Shown here in pieces: positions 1 through 6,690 of a DNA stretch of 39,142 nt. The notes under the pieces are model-generated. The model was not told where the DNA came from. It did not search any database and saw nothing but the letters and a program-made list of their open reading frames with translations. Positions within the stretch are counted from its first letter, which is position 1; each line of letters opens with the position of its first letter. A program made the translations under genes and the position numbers. Source of the stretch: Clostridia bacterium (GTDB lineage: Bacteria > Bacillota > Clostridia > Christensenellales > Borkfalkiaceae); NCBI GenBank assembly GCA_900767495.1, contig CAAFZH010000096.1, forward strand, positions 1-39,142, written 5' to 3'.

Positions 1-18
1 CGCATTTTATGTACTTAC

Positions 19-228
19 TTATTTGCAGCCGCCGAAACCGAAGTCGGGACCGCCGTGTCCGCCCTTGCAGCAGCAAAGGAAAACGATTAAAAGCGGGAGA
101 AGACAACCGCAGTTGCAGAGTTTGTCGAGTATTCCGTTTAAGCAACCGTTTTTGCAGATGCAGAGTATCAAAAGGATTATTAAAATCCAAAGGCAACAAT
201 TATCGCCTATACCGAAACAGTTATTCAT
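19..228 (-). CDS. small cysteine-rich membrane protein, unknown function
   Basis: A 69-residue protein with 13 cysteines. It has a hydrophobic helix at about residues 13-24 (WILIILLILCIC), a second hydrophobic stretch at about 43-52 (LLPLLIVFLCCC) and a Gly-rich tail. The start is well supported: an AGGAGG ribosome-binding site lies just upstream of the ATG on the minus strand. Very short Cys-rich or Gly-rich proteins of this kind are common in spore formers, and some are spore-coat or membrane-associated peptides, but I cannot assign a family. It is transcribed divergently from the vitamin-transporter operon. Clustered CC, CIC, CNCGC and CCC groups suggest disulfides or metal binding; that is inference. 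The gene is real with fair confidence; the function is unknown. Confidence 0.7.
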   Translation of the reverse strand: MNNCFGIGDNCCLWILIILLILCICKNGCLNGILDKLCNCGCLLPLLIVFLCCCKGGHGGPDFGFGGCK

Positions 229-281
229 AGATATTCCTCCTGTAAAATTGACAGCCTACGATAACTAACGCTATCAATACC

Positions 282-287
282 ATTATA
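282..287 (-). promoter_or_regulatory. possible -10 element for the Cys-rich gene
   Basis: TATAAT on the minus strand, about 54 bp upstream of the start codon at 228. No convincing -35 lies 16-18 bp further upstream, and no clear sporulation-sigma consensus was seen, so this is a weak candidate. Confidence 0.25.
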
Positions 288-325
288 TTGTCTGAACCGA
301 AATTTTGTGAAAGCGAGTAAATCGC

Positions 326-354
326 TTGAAAAAAAAATTTAAATATAGTAAAAT
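326..354 (+). promoter_or_regulatory. SigA-type promoter of the vitamin-uptake operon
   Basis: TTGAAA (326-331), a 17-bp spacer and TAAAAT (349-354). Transcription should start near 361, so the mRNA would begin with the hairpin at 363-386. This is the best promoter match in the 217-bp divergent gap. Confidence 0.6.
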
Positions 355-360
355 AATATA

Positions 361-445
361 AGCGGGTATTTGCTAAGCAAAATCCGACTATAATAATTTT
401 TATTTTGGCTACGGGTATTCGTCGTAAACCCGATAGGAGAGAATT
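361..445 (+). promoter_or_regulatory. structured 5' leader of the ECF-coaX operon
   Basis: Two inverted repeats fill the predicted leader. The first, 363-386, pairs CGGGT-TTTGC with GCAAAATCCG around a TAA loop, with one bulged A and a G-T pair. The second pairs CGGGT (412-416) with ACCCG (428-432) and ends a few bases before the GGAGAG ribosome-binding site at 436-441. No U-tract follows either one, so they are not ordinary terminators. No known riboswitch class was recognised. Confidence 0.35.
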
Positions 446-1006
446 ATGGAAAAATCACAAGCAAAAAAAATCGCTTACTGTGGCGTTATGAGCGCGTTGG
501 TATTTATCTTACTTACGCTTGAAACGTTTGTTTTTATTTACTTTATACAGCCGTCGCCTGCGTTTTTAACTATACCGTTTGCCATTGCTTTATGTTTACG
601 TGGAAGTAAGGGTGATATGTTTGTTGGCGGTACTATATTGGGTTTTTGCTCTTTCTTTTTATCCTTCATTGTTGGGTATGCGGCTTTTTATAATCCGTTG
701 ATTTCGATTTTGCCGCGAATAATGATAGGTGTAGTCGCAGTCGGGGTATATAGACTGTTTTCGTTATTGTTTCAGAATGCAAAAAGTTTGTTTATTAAAG
801 ACGTTTTACCGTTGTCGTTTGCGGGTTTTTTCGGTGTGCTCACGAACACGGTTTTGGTTTTAATAATGCTTTTTATTTTTGATTTTAGCGGTATTTCGGC
901 TGTCTTTGCAACGATTATGTCCTTAAACTTCACTATTGAGGCAATTTCAGGTATCGTTTTAACACCGATTTTCGTTTTAACAATTAGGAAAGTATCAAAG
1001 GTTTAA
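446..1006 (+). CDS. ECF transporter S component, probably pantothenate (PanT-like)
   Basis: A 186-residue very hydrophobic protein with about five to six membrane helices, the size and look of the substrate-binding S subunit of energy-coupling-factor vitamin transporters. The N-terminus (KKIAYCGVMSALVFILL) has the short basic segment followed by the AxxxALxxVL-type first helix typical of this group. No ATPase or T subunit is nearby, as expected for group II ECF systems that share a common energising module. Its stop codon is followed after one base by the start of coaX, the enzyme that phosphorylates pantothenate, so pantothenate is the likely substrate. Ribosome-binding site GGAGAG at 436-441. 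The family is fairly sure; the substrate is inferred from context. Confidence 0.8.
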   Translation: MEKSQAKKIAYCGVMSALVFILLTLETFVFIYFIQPSPAFLTIPFAIALCLRGSKGDMFVGGTILGFCSFFLSFIVGYAAFYNPLISILPRIMIGVVAVGVYRLFSLLFQNAKSLFIKDVLPLSFAGFFGVLTNTVLVLIMLFIFDFSGISAVFATIMSLNFTIEAISGIVLTPIFVLTIRKVSKV

Positions 1007-1007
1007 T

Positions 1008-1796
1008 ATGATTTTTTGTATAGATATAGGCAATTCTAATATAAAATACGCCATTTTTGACGGAAAAACGCTTAAAGCGACTTTCCGCGTTACTTCGCAG
1101 AGAAATTCCACGAGCGACGAATACGGCGTTATCGTCCGCGACTTGTTAAAGTCGGCGGCAATCGACAGAGAACAAATCGACGGCGTTATTATGTCGTCGG
1201 TAATACCTTCGCTCAACTACACTATGGAACATATGTGCAGGGATTATCTCGGACATGCTCCGCTTATAGTCGGTCCCGGGATAAAAACCGGACTTAACGT
1301 AAAAGCGGACAACTCAAAAGAGGTGGGCGCGGACATAATAGCGGACAGCGTCAGCGCGATAAATCGTTACGGAATAGGCACGCCTATCGTTTGCATAGAT
1401 TTCGGCACGGCTACCACTTTCGATATAATAAACGAAAAGGGCGAGTTGACAGGAGTGGTTATCGCACCCGGGATAAAGGGTTCTCTCGATTCGCTCGTCA
1501 GCGGAACGGCTAATTTGCCGAACATCGAACTTGAAAAACCGCCGTCGGTCATTGCGAAAAACACGATAAATTGTATGCAGGCGGGTATGTTTTACGGATT
1601 TTCGGGACTCGTTAAAAATATCGTTTTAAAAATAAAGGAAGAACTCGGCAGGGCGGATACCAAAGTTATAGCGACGGGCGGTATGGGTAAATTCATTTAT
1701 AAGGAAACGGGTTGTATAGATTCTTTCGACGCAACTCTTACTCTTAACGGTCTGCGGCTTATATACGAGATGAACGAAAAACGATTAAAGGCTTGA
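1008..1796 (+). CDS. coaX: type III pantothenate kinase
   Basis: 262 residues, the normal length for CoaX, which phosphorylates pantothenate in the first step of coenzyme A synthesis and is not feedback-inhibited by CoA. The phosphate-1 motif DIGNSNIKYA is at residues 6-15. GADIIADSVSA and CIDFGTATTFD, with its catalytic Asp, sit near residues 108-136, and APGIKGSLDSL and TGGMGKF follow, all typical of the ASKHA-fold type III enzymes. The ATG lies one base after the upstream transporter stop, with AAAGG ahead of it. Pairing with a probable pantothenate transporter makes a salvage-and-activation unit. Confidence 0.93.
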   Translation: MIFCIDIGNSNIKYAIFDGKTLKATFRVTSQRNSTSDEYGVIVRDLLKSAAIDREQIDGVIMSSVIPSLNYTMEHMCRDYLGHAPLIVGPGIKTGLNVKADNSKEVGADIIADSVSAINRYGIGTPIVCIDFGTATTFDIINEKGELTGVVIAPGIKGSLDSLVSGTANLPNIELEKPPSVIAKNTINCMQAGMFYGFSGLVKNIVLKIKEELGRADTKVIATGGMGKFIYKETGCIDSFDATLTLNGLRLIYEMNEKRLKA

Positions 1797-1797
1797 T

Positions 1798-2844
1798 ATG
1801 ACTAAAAAAGTTAAAATAGGCGGTTTATATATCGGCGGAGGCGAACGCGTTGCCGTTCAGTCTATGGCTAATATAAAAACTTCGCGAACCGATAGCGTTA
1901 TAAAACAAATCGACGCGCTTGAAAAAGCGGGGTGCGATATTATCCGCACTTCGGTTTTGGACGAGGCGGATATCGCCGCTATAACCGAAATTAAAAAGCA
2001 TATAAATATTCCGCTCGTGGCGGACATACATTTCAATTATCGTTTCGCGATAGAGGCTATAAAAGCGGGCGCGGATAAAGTGCGCATAAACCCCGGCAAT
2101 ATCGGGTCGGATAAAAACGTGGAAGAGGTCGCAAAGGCGATTAAGTCCTCGGGCGTGGCGGTAAGGGTTGGGTCCAACTCGGGGAGCGTAGAAAAGAGTC
2201 TGCTGCAAAAATACGGTAAAAACGAAATTTCGCTTGCCGAAAGCGCGTTGAAAAACGTGGCTTTGCTTGAAAAGTACGGCGTTGAGAATATCGTTATATC
2301 GGCAAAGGCGAGCAGTGTGCCGCTTACCGTTAAAACTTACGAATATCTGAGTAAAAAAACGGATTACCCCTTACATATAGGCGTTACCGAGGCGGGGACT
2401 TTGTCGAGCGGAACGGTAAAAAGCAGCGTCGGAATAGGCGCGCTTTTGCTTAAAGGTATAGGCGATACTTTAAGGGTCTCCTTAACCGCCGACCCGATAG
2501 AAGAAATTTATTGCGCCAAGCGCATACTTCGCGCGGTGGGTCTGGATAAAGATTTCGTCGAGGTCGTGTCTTGCCCGACTTGCGGCAGAACCATGTACGA
2601 CAGTATTTCGCTTGCGGAAAAAGTCGAAAAACTGACTTCGGGTATAAATAAACGGCTCAAAATAGCAGTAATGGGTTGCGTTGTAAACGGTCCGGGCGAG
2701 GCGCGCGACTGCGATTTGGGTATTGCGGGCGGAAACGGATATTGCGCGTTTTTCAAAAACGGCGAAGTCTATAAAAAAGTGCCTTTTGAAAACGCGGAAG
2801 AAGAATTTTTAAAGGAATTGGAAAAACTTGTCAACTGTAATTAA
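1798..2844 (+). CDS. ispG: 4-hydroxy-3-methylbut-2-enyl diphosphate synthase
   Basis: 348 residues, matching the short bacterial form of IspG (GcpE). It reductively converts methylerythritol cyclodiphosphate to HMBPP, the penultimate step of the MEP isoprenoid pathway, using a [4Fe-4S] cluster. The N-terminal TIM barrel starts at VAVQSMANIKTSRTD. The cluster ligands are the two Cys of SCPTCGRT (about residues 258-261) and the Cys of GCVVNGPGEA (about 294), and the remaining C-terminal motif DCDLGIAGG is present. The gene starts one base after the coaX stop. In Bacillus and Clostridia ispG or rseP-type genes commonly precede polC, which fits the next gene. Confidence 0.95.
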   Translation: MTKKVKIGGLYIGGGERVAVQSMANIKTSRTDSVIKQIDALEKAGCDIIRTSVLDEADIAAITEIKKHINIPLVADIHFNYRFAIEAIKAGADKVRINPGNIGSDKNVEEVAKAIKSSGVAVRVGSNSGSVEKSLLQKYGKNEISLAESALKNVALLEKYGVENIVISAKASSVPLTVKTYEYLSKKTDYPLHIGVTEAGTLSSGTVKSSVGIGALLLKGIGDTLRVSLTADPIEEIYCAKRILRAVGLDKDFVEVVSCPTCGRTMYDSISLAEKVEKLTSGINKRLKIAVMGCVVNGPGEARDCDLGIAGGNGYCAFFKNGEVYKKVPFENAEEEFLKELEKLVNCN

Positions 2845-4360
2845 CGAATTAAGGAAAATCGAAGGGAATTCCGAAAAAATAAAACTCAAAAAACTTGCCG
2901 TGAGCAAGAGTTCGGGCAGGGTCGATTTTGAATTTATCAGCGATAAAGCGGTAGGCGACGAAGTTCTCGGCGAAGTAAAATCCGTAGTGGCGAAATATTT
3001 GCCCGTCGGATTTTCGGTCGGAAATCTTTCTATCGTAAAGCGAGTTGCGGACGGCGAACTCGTGTCGCGTTCGGCGTTTGATTTTATCGAAAGCAAATAT
3101 AAATCGGTCGCACACTCGCTTGCGCCCGGCGATATTTCGTCGGTTATAAGCGAAAACGGTTGCACCTATACCATAAGTGCCACGGAAGACGTTTGCAGAT
3201 ACTTTACAGATAACGGCGTTTTGGAGCAAATTAACGGATATCTGGAGGGCGAGTATTGTTCCGTATTTTACGGCGAACTGAAAAACGTTGGAAAATCGCA
3301 GATAAATACTGAAATTTTAAAGGTTAAAACGAATTCTACGGAATATGAAACTTTAAACGTTCGCTCGCTTAAGGTTGCTGACCCGGTTAAACTTTGGGGC
3401 GACGAAATAGACCCTTACGCCGTGTATATGGCGGACAGCGCGCTAGTTTCGGGCGACGTAACTTTTGCGGGAACGGTAAGCGGCATAATGCAAAAGGAAA
3501 CCAAAAACGGAAAAACCATGTACGTGGTGGAATTCGGCGATACGACGGGTAAAATTTCGGGTAAGATTTTTAAAACGATCGAAAAAGAAAAGAAAATGGA
3601 GAAAATTCAGGTGGGTACGCAAATACTCACTCGCGGCGATTTGTCGCTTTTCAACGGCGTAAACAGTTACGTTATCCGCGATTTGTCTTTTTGCGTATTC
3701 CCGAGCGATTTCGTTCCCGAAGAACGCGTCGGTAAAGCCGTTCCGAGCGAATATTCGCTTATTTTTCCCGAAAGGCTTACCGACGTAAGTCAAGGCGATT
3801 TGTTTACGGTGGAAAAACCGACCGAAGAATGCCTGAAAGGCAAGAGTTTCGTGGTCGTCGATATAGAAACAACGGGGTTGAGTTACGCGGGCGGCGATAA
3901 AATAACCGAAATAGGCGCGGTAAGGATTGTAGACGGAAAAATCGTTGATAAATTCCAGACGCTGATAAATCCCGAACAGTCTATAAGCAAGGAAATTACT
4001 TCGCTTACGGGCATAGACGATTCTATGGTGGCGAATTCGCCGACTTTCGACAAGGTTATCCCCGATTTTTATAAGTATTGTTACGGCTCTGCGATAGTGG
4101 CGCACAATATCGAATTCGACTATAAATTTATCAAGTTTATGGCGCAAAATTCGGGTTATACTTTTAAAAATGCGGGTATCGACACTCTCGCTTTTTCAAA
4201 ATCGGCTTTGCCGAGAATGAAAAACTACAAGTTGAATACGGTGTGCGGCTATTTCGGAATACAGTTTTTGCACCACCGCGCGCTTTCGGACGCGCACGCT
4301 ACGGCGCAACTGTTTATTAAACTCGCCGAACTTAAAAAAAGTTTGCCCGAGACCCTTTAA
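2828..4360 (+). CDS. PolC-derived 3'-5' exonuclease lacking the polymerase
   Basis: 510 residues at the place where other Firmicutes encode PolC, between ispG and rimP. The N-terminal 180 residues resemble the PolC N-terminal region. An OB-fold lies at about 205-290 (SGDVTFAGTVSGI to VIRDLSFCV). A DnaQ/DEDDh exonuclease spans about 340-500 and has all catalytic motifs: D345-I-E347 (ExoI), N427 and D431 (ExoII), H483 and D488 (ExoIII). The PHP domain and the roughly 900-residue polymerase region of PolC are absent. Only 115 bp separate the stop from rimP, so this is not a simple frameshift. The start is TTG at 2828, overlapping ispG, with AAGGAA about 11 bases upstream. It is probably an active exonuclease with an unknown replication or repair role. 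Confidence 0.85.
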   Translation: MSTVINELRKIEGNSEKIKLKKLAVSKSSGRVDFEFISDKAVGDEVLGEVKSVVAKYLPVGFSVGNLSIVKRVADGELVSRSAFDFIESKYKSVAHSLAPGDISSVISENGCTYTISATEDVCRYFTDNGVLEQINGYLEGEYCSVFYGELKNVGKSQINTEILKVKTNSTEYETLNVRSLKVADPVKLWGDEIDPYAVYMADSALVSGDVTFAGTVSGIMQKETKNGKTMYVVEFGDTTGKISGKIFKTIEKEKKMEKIQVGTQILTRGDLSLFNGVNSYVIRDLSFCVFPSDFVPEERVGKAVPSEYSLIFPERLTDVSQGDLFTVEKPTEECLKGKSFVVVDIETTGLSYAGGDKITEIGAVRIVDGKIVDKFQTLINPEQSISKEITSLTGIDDSMVANSPTFDKVIPDFYKYCYGSAIVAHNIEFDYKFIKFMAQNSGYTFKNAGIDTLAFSKSALPRMKNYKLNTVCGYFGIQFLHHRALSDAHATAQLFIKLAELKKSLPETL

Positions 4361-4364
4361 ACGC

Positions 4365-4393
4365 TTGATTTTAATTGAGTTTCGTGGTATTAT
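4365..4393 (+). promoter_or_regulatory. SigA-type promoter of the rimP-nusA-infB operon
   Basis: TTGATT (4365-4370), 17-bp spacer, TATTAT (4388-4393). It lies just after the exonuclease stop and about 80 bp before rimP. Predicted start near 4400, so the hairpin at 4420-4445 would be in the leader. Confidence 0.65.
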
Positions 4394-4419
4394 ATATACG
4401 CTTAATAGTCTTTACGAGA

Positions 4420-4451
4420 TTGAGAGTGGGTTTGCCCGCTCTCAAATTTTT
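4420..4451 (+). terminator. terminator-like hairpin in the rimP-nusA leader
   Basis: An 11-bp stem: TTGAGAGTGGG (4420-4430) pairs with CCCGCTCTCAA (4435-4445) through a TTTG loop, then ATTTTT. It looks like an intrinsic terminator but sits between promoter and rimP. Attenuation of this operon by its own product NusA is known in Bacillus; here the role is inferred from position. Confidence 0.6.
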
Positions 4452-4475
4452 ATGATAGAAGGTGAGTGAGCGCAA

Positions 4476-4940
4476 ATGAAGTTTAAAACTTGTGAAGAAA
4501 TAGCCGAAATTTTAAAACCTGTAGGCGAAGAAATCGGTGTTGAAGTTATCGAGGTGGAAACAAAAATATCCAAAAATCCGTCTTTGACGGTTTTTATAGA
4601 TAAGGACGGCGGAATAGATCTCGATACCTGCGAAAAGTTCCACAATGCGATAGATCCGGTATTGGACGAATTCGATCCTTCGTTCGGCGCGTCTTACACG
4701 CTCAACGTTTCGAGTCTCGGGCTTGACAGACCTTTCAAAACCGATCGCGATTTCGAGAAAAACCTCGGCGAGGAAGTGGAGGTAAAACTCTTCGCGCCGC
4801 TTAAGGGCAAAAAGTTTTTTGAATGTACGCTCGACGGTTACGACGGTAAAAACGTTACTTTAACTTGCGGAGAGGAGCAATTCAAATTGCCGCTTTCCCG
4901 TATTGCCAAAATAAACAAAGCCATTAAAATAGGAGATTAA
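4476..4940 (+). CDS. rimP: ribosome maturation factor RimP
   Basis: 154 residues, standard RimP length. It assists maturation of the 30S subunit, acting around the central pseudoknot and S12 assembly. The N-terminal alpha/beta domain contains VEVIEVETKISKNPSLTVFIDKDGGIDLDTCE, matching the family's conserved hydrophobic-acid pattern; the glycine-rich segment LNVSSLGLDRPF is the RimP hallmark (VSSPGLDRPL in most). The C-terminal Sm-like domain follows. The start ATG has AGGTGAG upstream. It is the first gene of the nusA operon, two bases ahead of nusA. Confidence 0.95.
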   Translation: MKFKTCEEIAEILKPVGEEIGVEVIEVETKISKNPSLTVFIDKDGGIDLDTCEKFHNAIDPVLDEFDPSFGASYTLNVSSLGLDRPFKTDRDFEKNLGEEVEVKLFAPLKGKKFFECTLDGYDGKNVTLTCGEEQFKLPLSRIAKINKAIKIGD

Positions 4941-4942
4941 AG

Positions 4943-6076
4943 ATGATTAACAAAGATTTCTTTCAGGCAATAGAAGATCTCGACAGGGAAAAGGGAATAA
5001 AGCAAGAGGTTTTGCTCGACACGCTCAGAAACGCGCTCGTGTTTGCGTATAAAAAGCATACGGGCGATTCGAGCGACGTTTATCTCGATTTGAATCCCGA
5101 GAAAAAATCCGTCAGATTTTTTGCCGTTAAAACGGTGGTCGACGAAGTTACCGACCCCGAAAAGGAAATAAGTTTAGACGACGCCAGACTTATCAAAAAG
5201 TCATATAAAGTCGGCGACGAGGTAAAACTCGAATTCGTGCCGAAGGAATTCGGAAGAATAGCCGCACAGACGGCAAAACAAGTCGTTCTTCAAAAACTTC
5301 GCGAAACCGAAAGAGAACTTACTCTTTCCGAGTTCGAAGATAAGGAAAACGAAATCAAGGCTTGCACGGTAAGACGGGTAGAAGATAAAAACGTGTACGT
5401 AGAGATCGGCGCGGGCGAGATAGAGGCGGTTATGTTGCCGCAGGATCAGGTTCCCACCGAAACTTATAACGTAAACGATAAACTTATGGTTTACGTAAAG
5501 AAAGTAAGAACGATAGGTAAAAACGCGCAGATACTCGTTTCGAGAACGTCTACGGGACTTGTCAGACGCCTTTTTGAAAACGTAGTACCCGAAATCGCGC
5601 AAGGAATAGTCGAAATAAAAGGTATTTCGCGCGAGGCGGGACAACGCACTAAAATCGCTATATACAGTAACGATCCCAACGTAGACGCCGTCGGCGCGTG
5701 CGTAGGCAACAAGGGTTCGCGCGTGAACGAGGTAGTAAGAGAACTCAACGGCGAGAAAATAGATATAATCGCCTGGAGCGAAGATCCGCTCGAATATATC
5801 GCAAAGGCGTTGTCGCCCGCAAAAGTGCTTAAAGTAAGCGCGAACGAAGGCGAAAAAGCGGCTCGCGTGGTCGTTCCCGACGATAAACTTTCGCTTGCAA
5901 TCGGTAAAGACGGTCAGAACGCTCGTCTTGCCGCAAGACTTACGGGTTGGAAAATCGACGTAAGGAGCGAGAGCAAGGCTCGCGCCGAGGACGAGGCGAT
6001 GCTTGCCGAGGCAAACGCCGTCGAGGGTGAAGATTTACTTGCGGATACCGAAACGGAAGATAACGAAGAAGTATAA
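4943..6076 (+). CDS. nusA: transcription elongation/termination factor NusA
   Basis: 377 residues, close to the 371 of Bacillus NusA. The N-terminal RNA-polymerase-binding domain covers about residues 1-125, an S1 domain about 130-198 (ACTVRRVEDKNVYVEIGAGEIEAVML), and two KH domains follow (VGACVGNKGSRVNEVVREL and LSLAIGKDGQNARLAARLTGW). The C-terminal acidic tail is short, without the AR repeats of proteobacterial NusA, as usual in Firmicutes. NusA modulates pausing, intrinsic termination and antitermination. It starts two bases after rimP and is followed by rnpM after 21 bp. Confidence 0.97.
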   Translation: MINKDFFQAIEDLDREKGIKQEVLLDTLRNALVFAYKKHTGDSSDVYLDLNPEKKSVRFFAVKTVVDEVTDPEKEISLDDARLIKKSYKVGDEVKLEFVPKEFGRIAAQTAKQVVLQKLRETERELTLSEFEDKENEIKACTVRRVEDKNVYVEIGAGEIEAVMLPQDQVPTETYNVNDKLMVYVKKVRTIGKNAQILVSRTSTGLVRRLFENVVPEIAQGIVEIKGISREAGQRTKIAIYSNDPNVDAVGACVGNKGSRVNEVVRELNGEKIDIIAWSEDPLEYIAKALSPAKVLKVSANEGEKAARVVVPDDKLSLAIGKDGQNARLAARLTGWKIDVRSESKARAEDEAMLAEANAVEGEDLLADTETEDNEEV

Positions 6077-6097
6077 TAAACTAACGGGCGGGCAGTA

Positions 6098-6373
6098 ATG
6101 GCGGAAAAAAATATCCCGATAAGGACCTGCGTTTGTTGCAGGCAGGAATTTGCTAAAAAGCAACTCTTAAGAGTGGTAAAAAACAAAGACGGCAAAGTTT
6201 TTATAGATTTTACGGGCAAAGCCGACGGGCGCGGCGCGTATATTTGTAAAAACACGGATTGCGTCCAAAAACTCTTGAAGAAAAAGGTGTTAAACAAGGT
6301 TTTCGCTTGCGAAATACCCGAAGGCGTTTATAACGAACTTGCGGAGGGAATTCTTGGAAATAACCAAAACTAA
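6098..6373 (+). CDS. rnpM: YlxR-family RNA-binding protein, RNase P modulator RnpM
   Basis: 91 residues, DUF448/YlxR family. The N-terminal RTCVCCRQEFAKKQLLRVV and the GRGAYICKNTDCV segment match the family's conserved RxCxxC...LLRx and GRGAYxC motifs. YlxR proteins bind RNA and, in Bacillus, the protein has been described as a modulator of RNase P. Position between nusA and ylxQ is the standard one in Firmicutes. The last codons overlap the downstream gene. ATG chosen with a G-rich stretch (GGGCGGG) upstream as the weak ribosome-binding site. Confidence 0.92.
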   Translation: MAEKNIPIRTCVCCRQEFAKKQLLRVVKNKDGKVFIDFTGKADGRGAYICKNTDCVQKLLKKKVLNKVFACEIPEGVYNELAEGILGNNQN

Positions 6374-6689
6374 AATATTTGCTTACGTGGGTTTTGCAAA
6401 AAAAAGTAAGAAACTTCTGATAGGTTCTACGGCGTTGAAAACCGCTAAAAAAGGCGTGTATTTGTTGCTCGTTTGTTCTACGGCAACCGAAAACGCAAAA
6501 AAAGAGGCGGAAGGCTACGCAAAGAAGTTTTCTTGTCCCGTCGTTATGTGCGACGGAGCGCCGCTTTCGGAGTTGGTGCTGAAAGAAAATTGTAAGGTCG
6601 CGGCTGTGTGCGATAAAAATCTTGCGCAAGCGATACTTACGAATATATCGGACGGGTTTTACGTTTTATCGGGAGGCTTAAAAGGGTAA
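6354..6689 (+). CDS. ylxQ: L7Ae-family ribosomal protein YlxQ
   Basis: 111 residues of the L7Ae/L30e/S12e/Gadd45 fold, which binds kink-turn RNAs. [28 protein letters not shown] resembles the start of YlxQ/YbxF proteins, and the order nusA-rnpM-ylxQ-infB is conserved in Firmicutes. I place the start at TTG 6354, because GGAGGG (6343-6348) lies six bases upstream and the protein then begins at the family start (MEITKTK). A longer reading from TTG 6339 would put that ribosome-binding site inside the gene. It overlaps rnpM by 20 bp. Confidence 0.88.
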   Translation: MEITKTKIFAYVGFAKKSKKLLIGSTALKTAKKGVYLLLVCSTATENAKKEAEGYAKKFSCPVVMCDGAPLSELVLKENCKVAAVCDKNLAQAILTNISDGFYVLSGGLKG

Positions 6690-6690
6690 T

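Noticed and set aside
9..268. Two overlapping + strand ORFs opposite the Cys-rich gene
   Set aside because: They lack ribosome-binding sites, are Arg/Gln-rich shadows, and the minus strand has AGGAGG and a coherent membrane protein.
4361..4475. Possible frameshift continuing polC into its PHP/polymerase parts
   Set aside because: Only 115 bp lie before rimP, and they hold a promoter and an attenuator-like hairpin; the missing PolC part would need over 2.5 kb.
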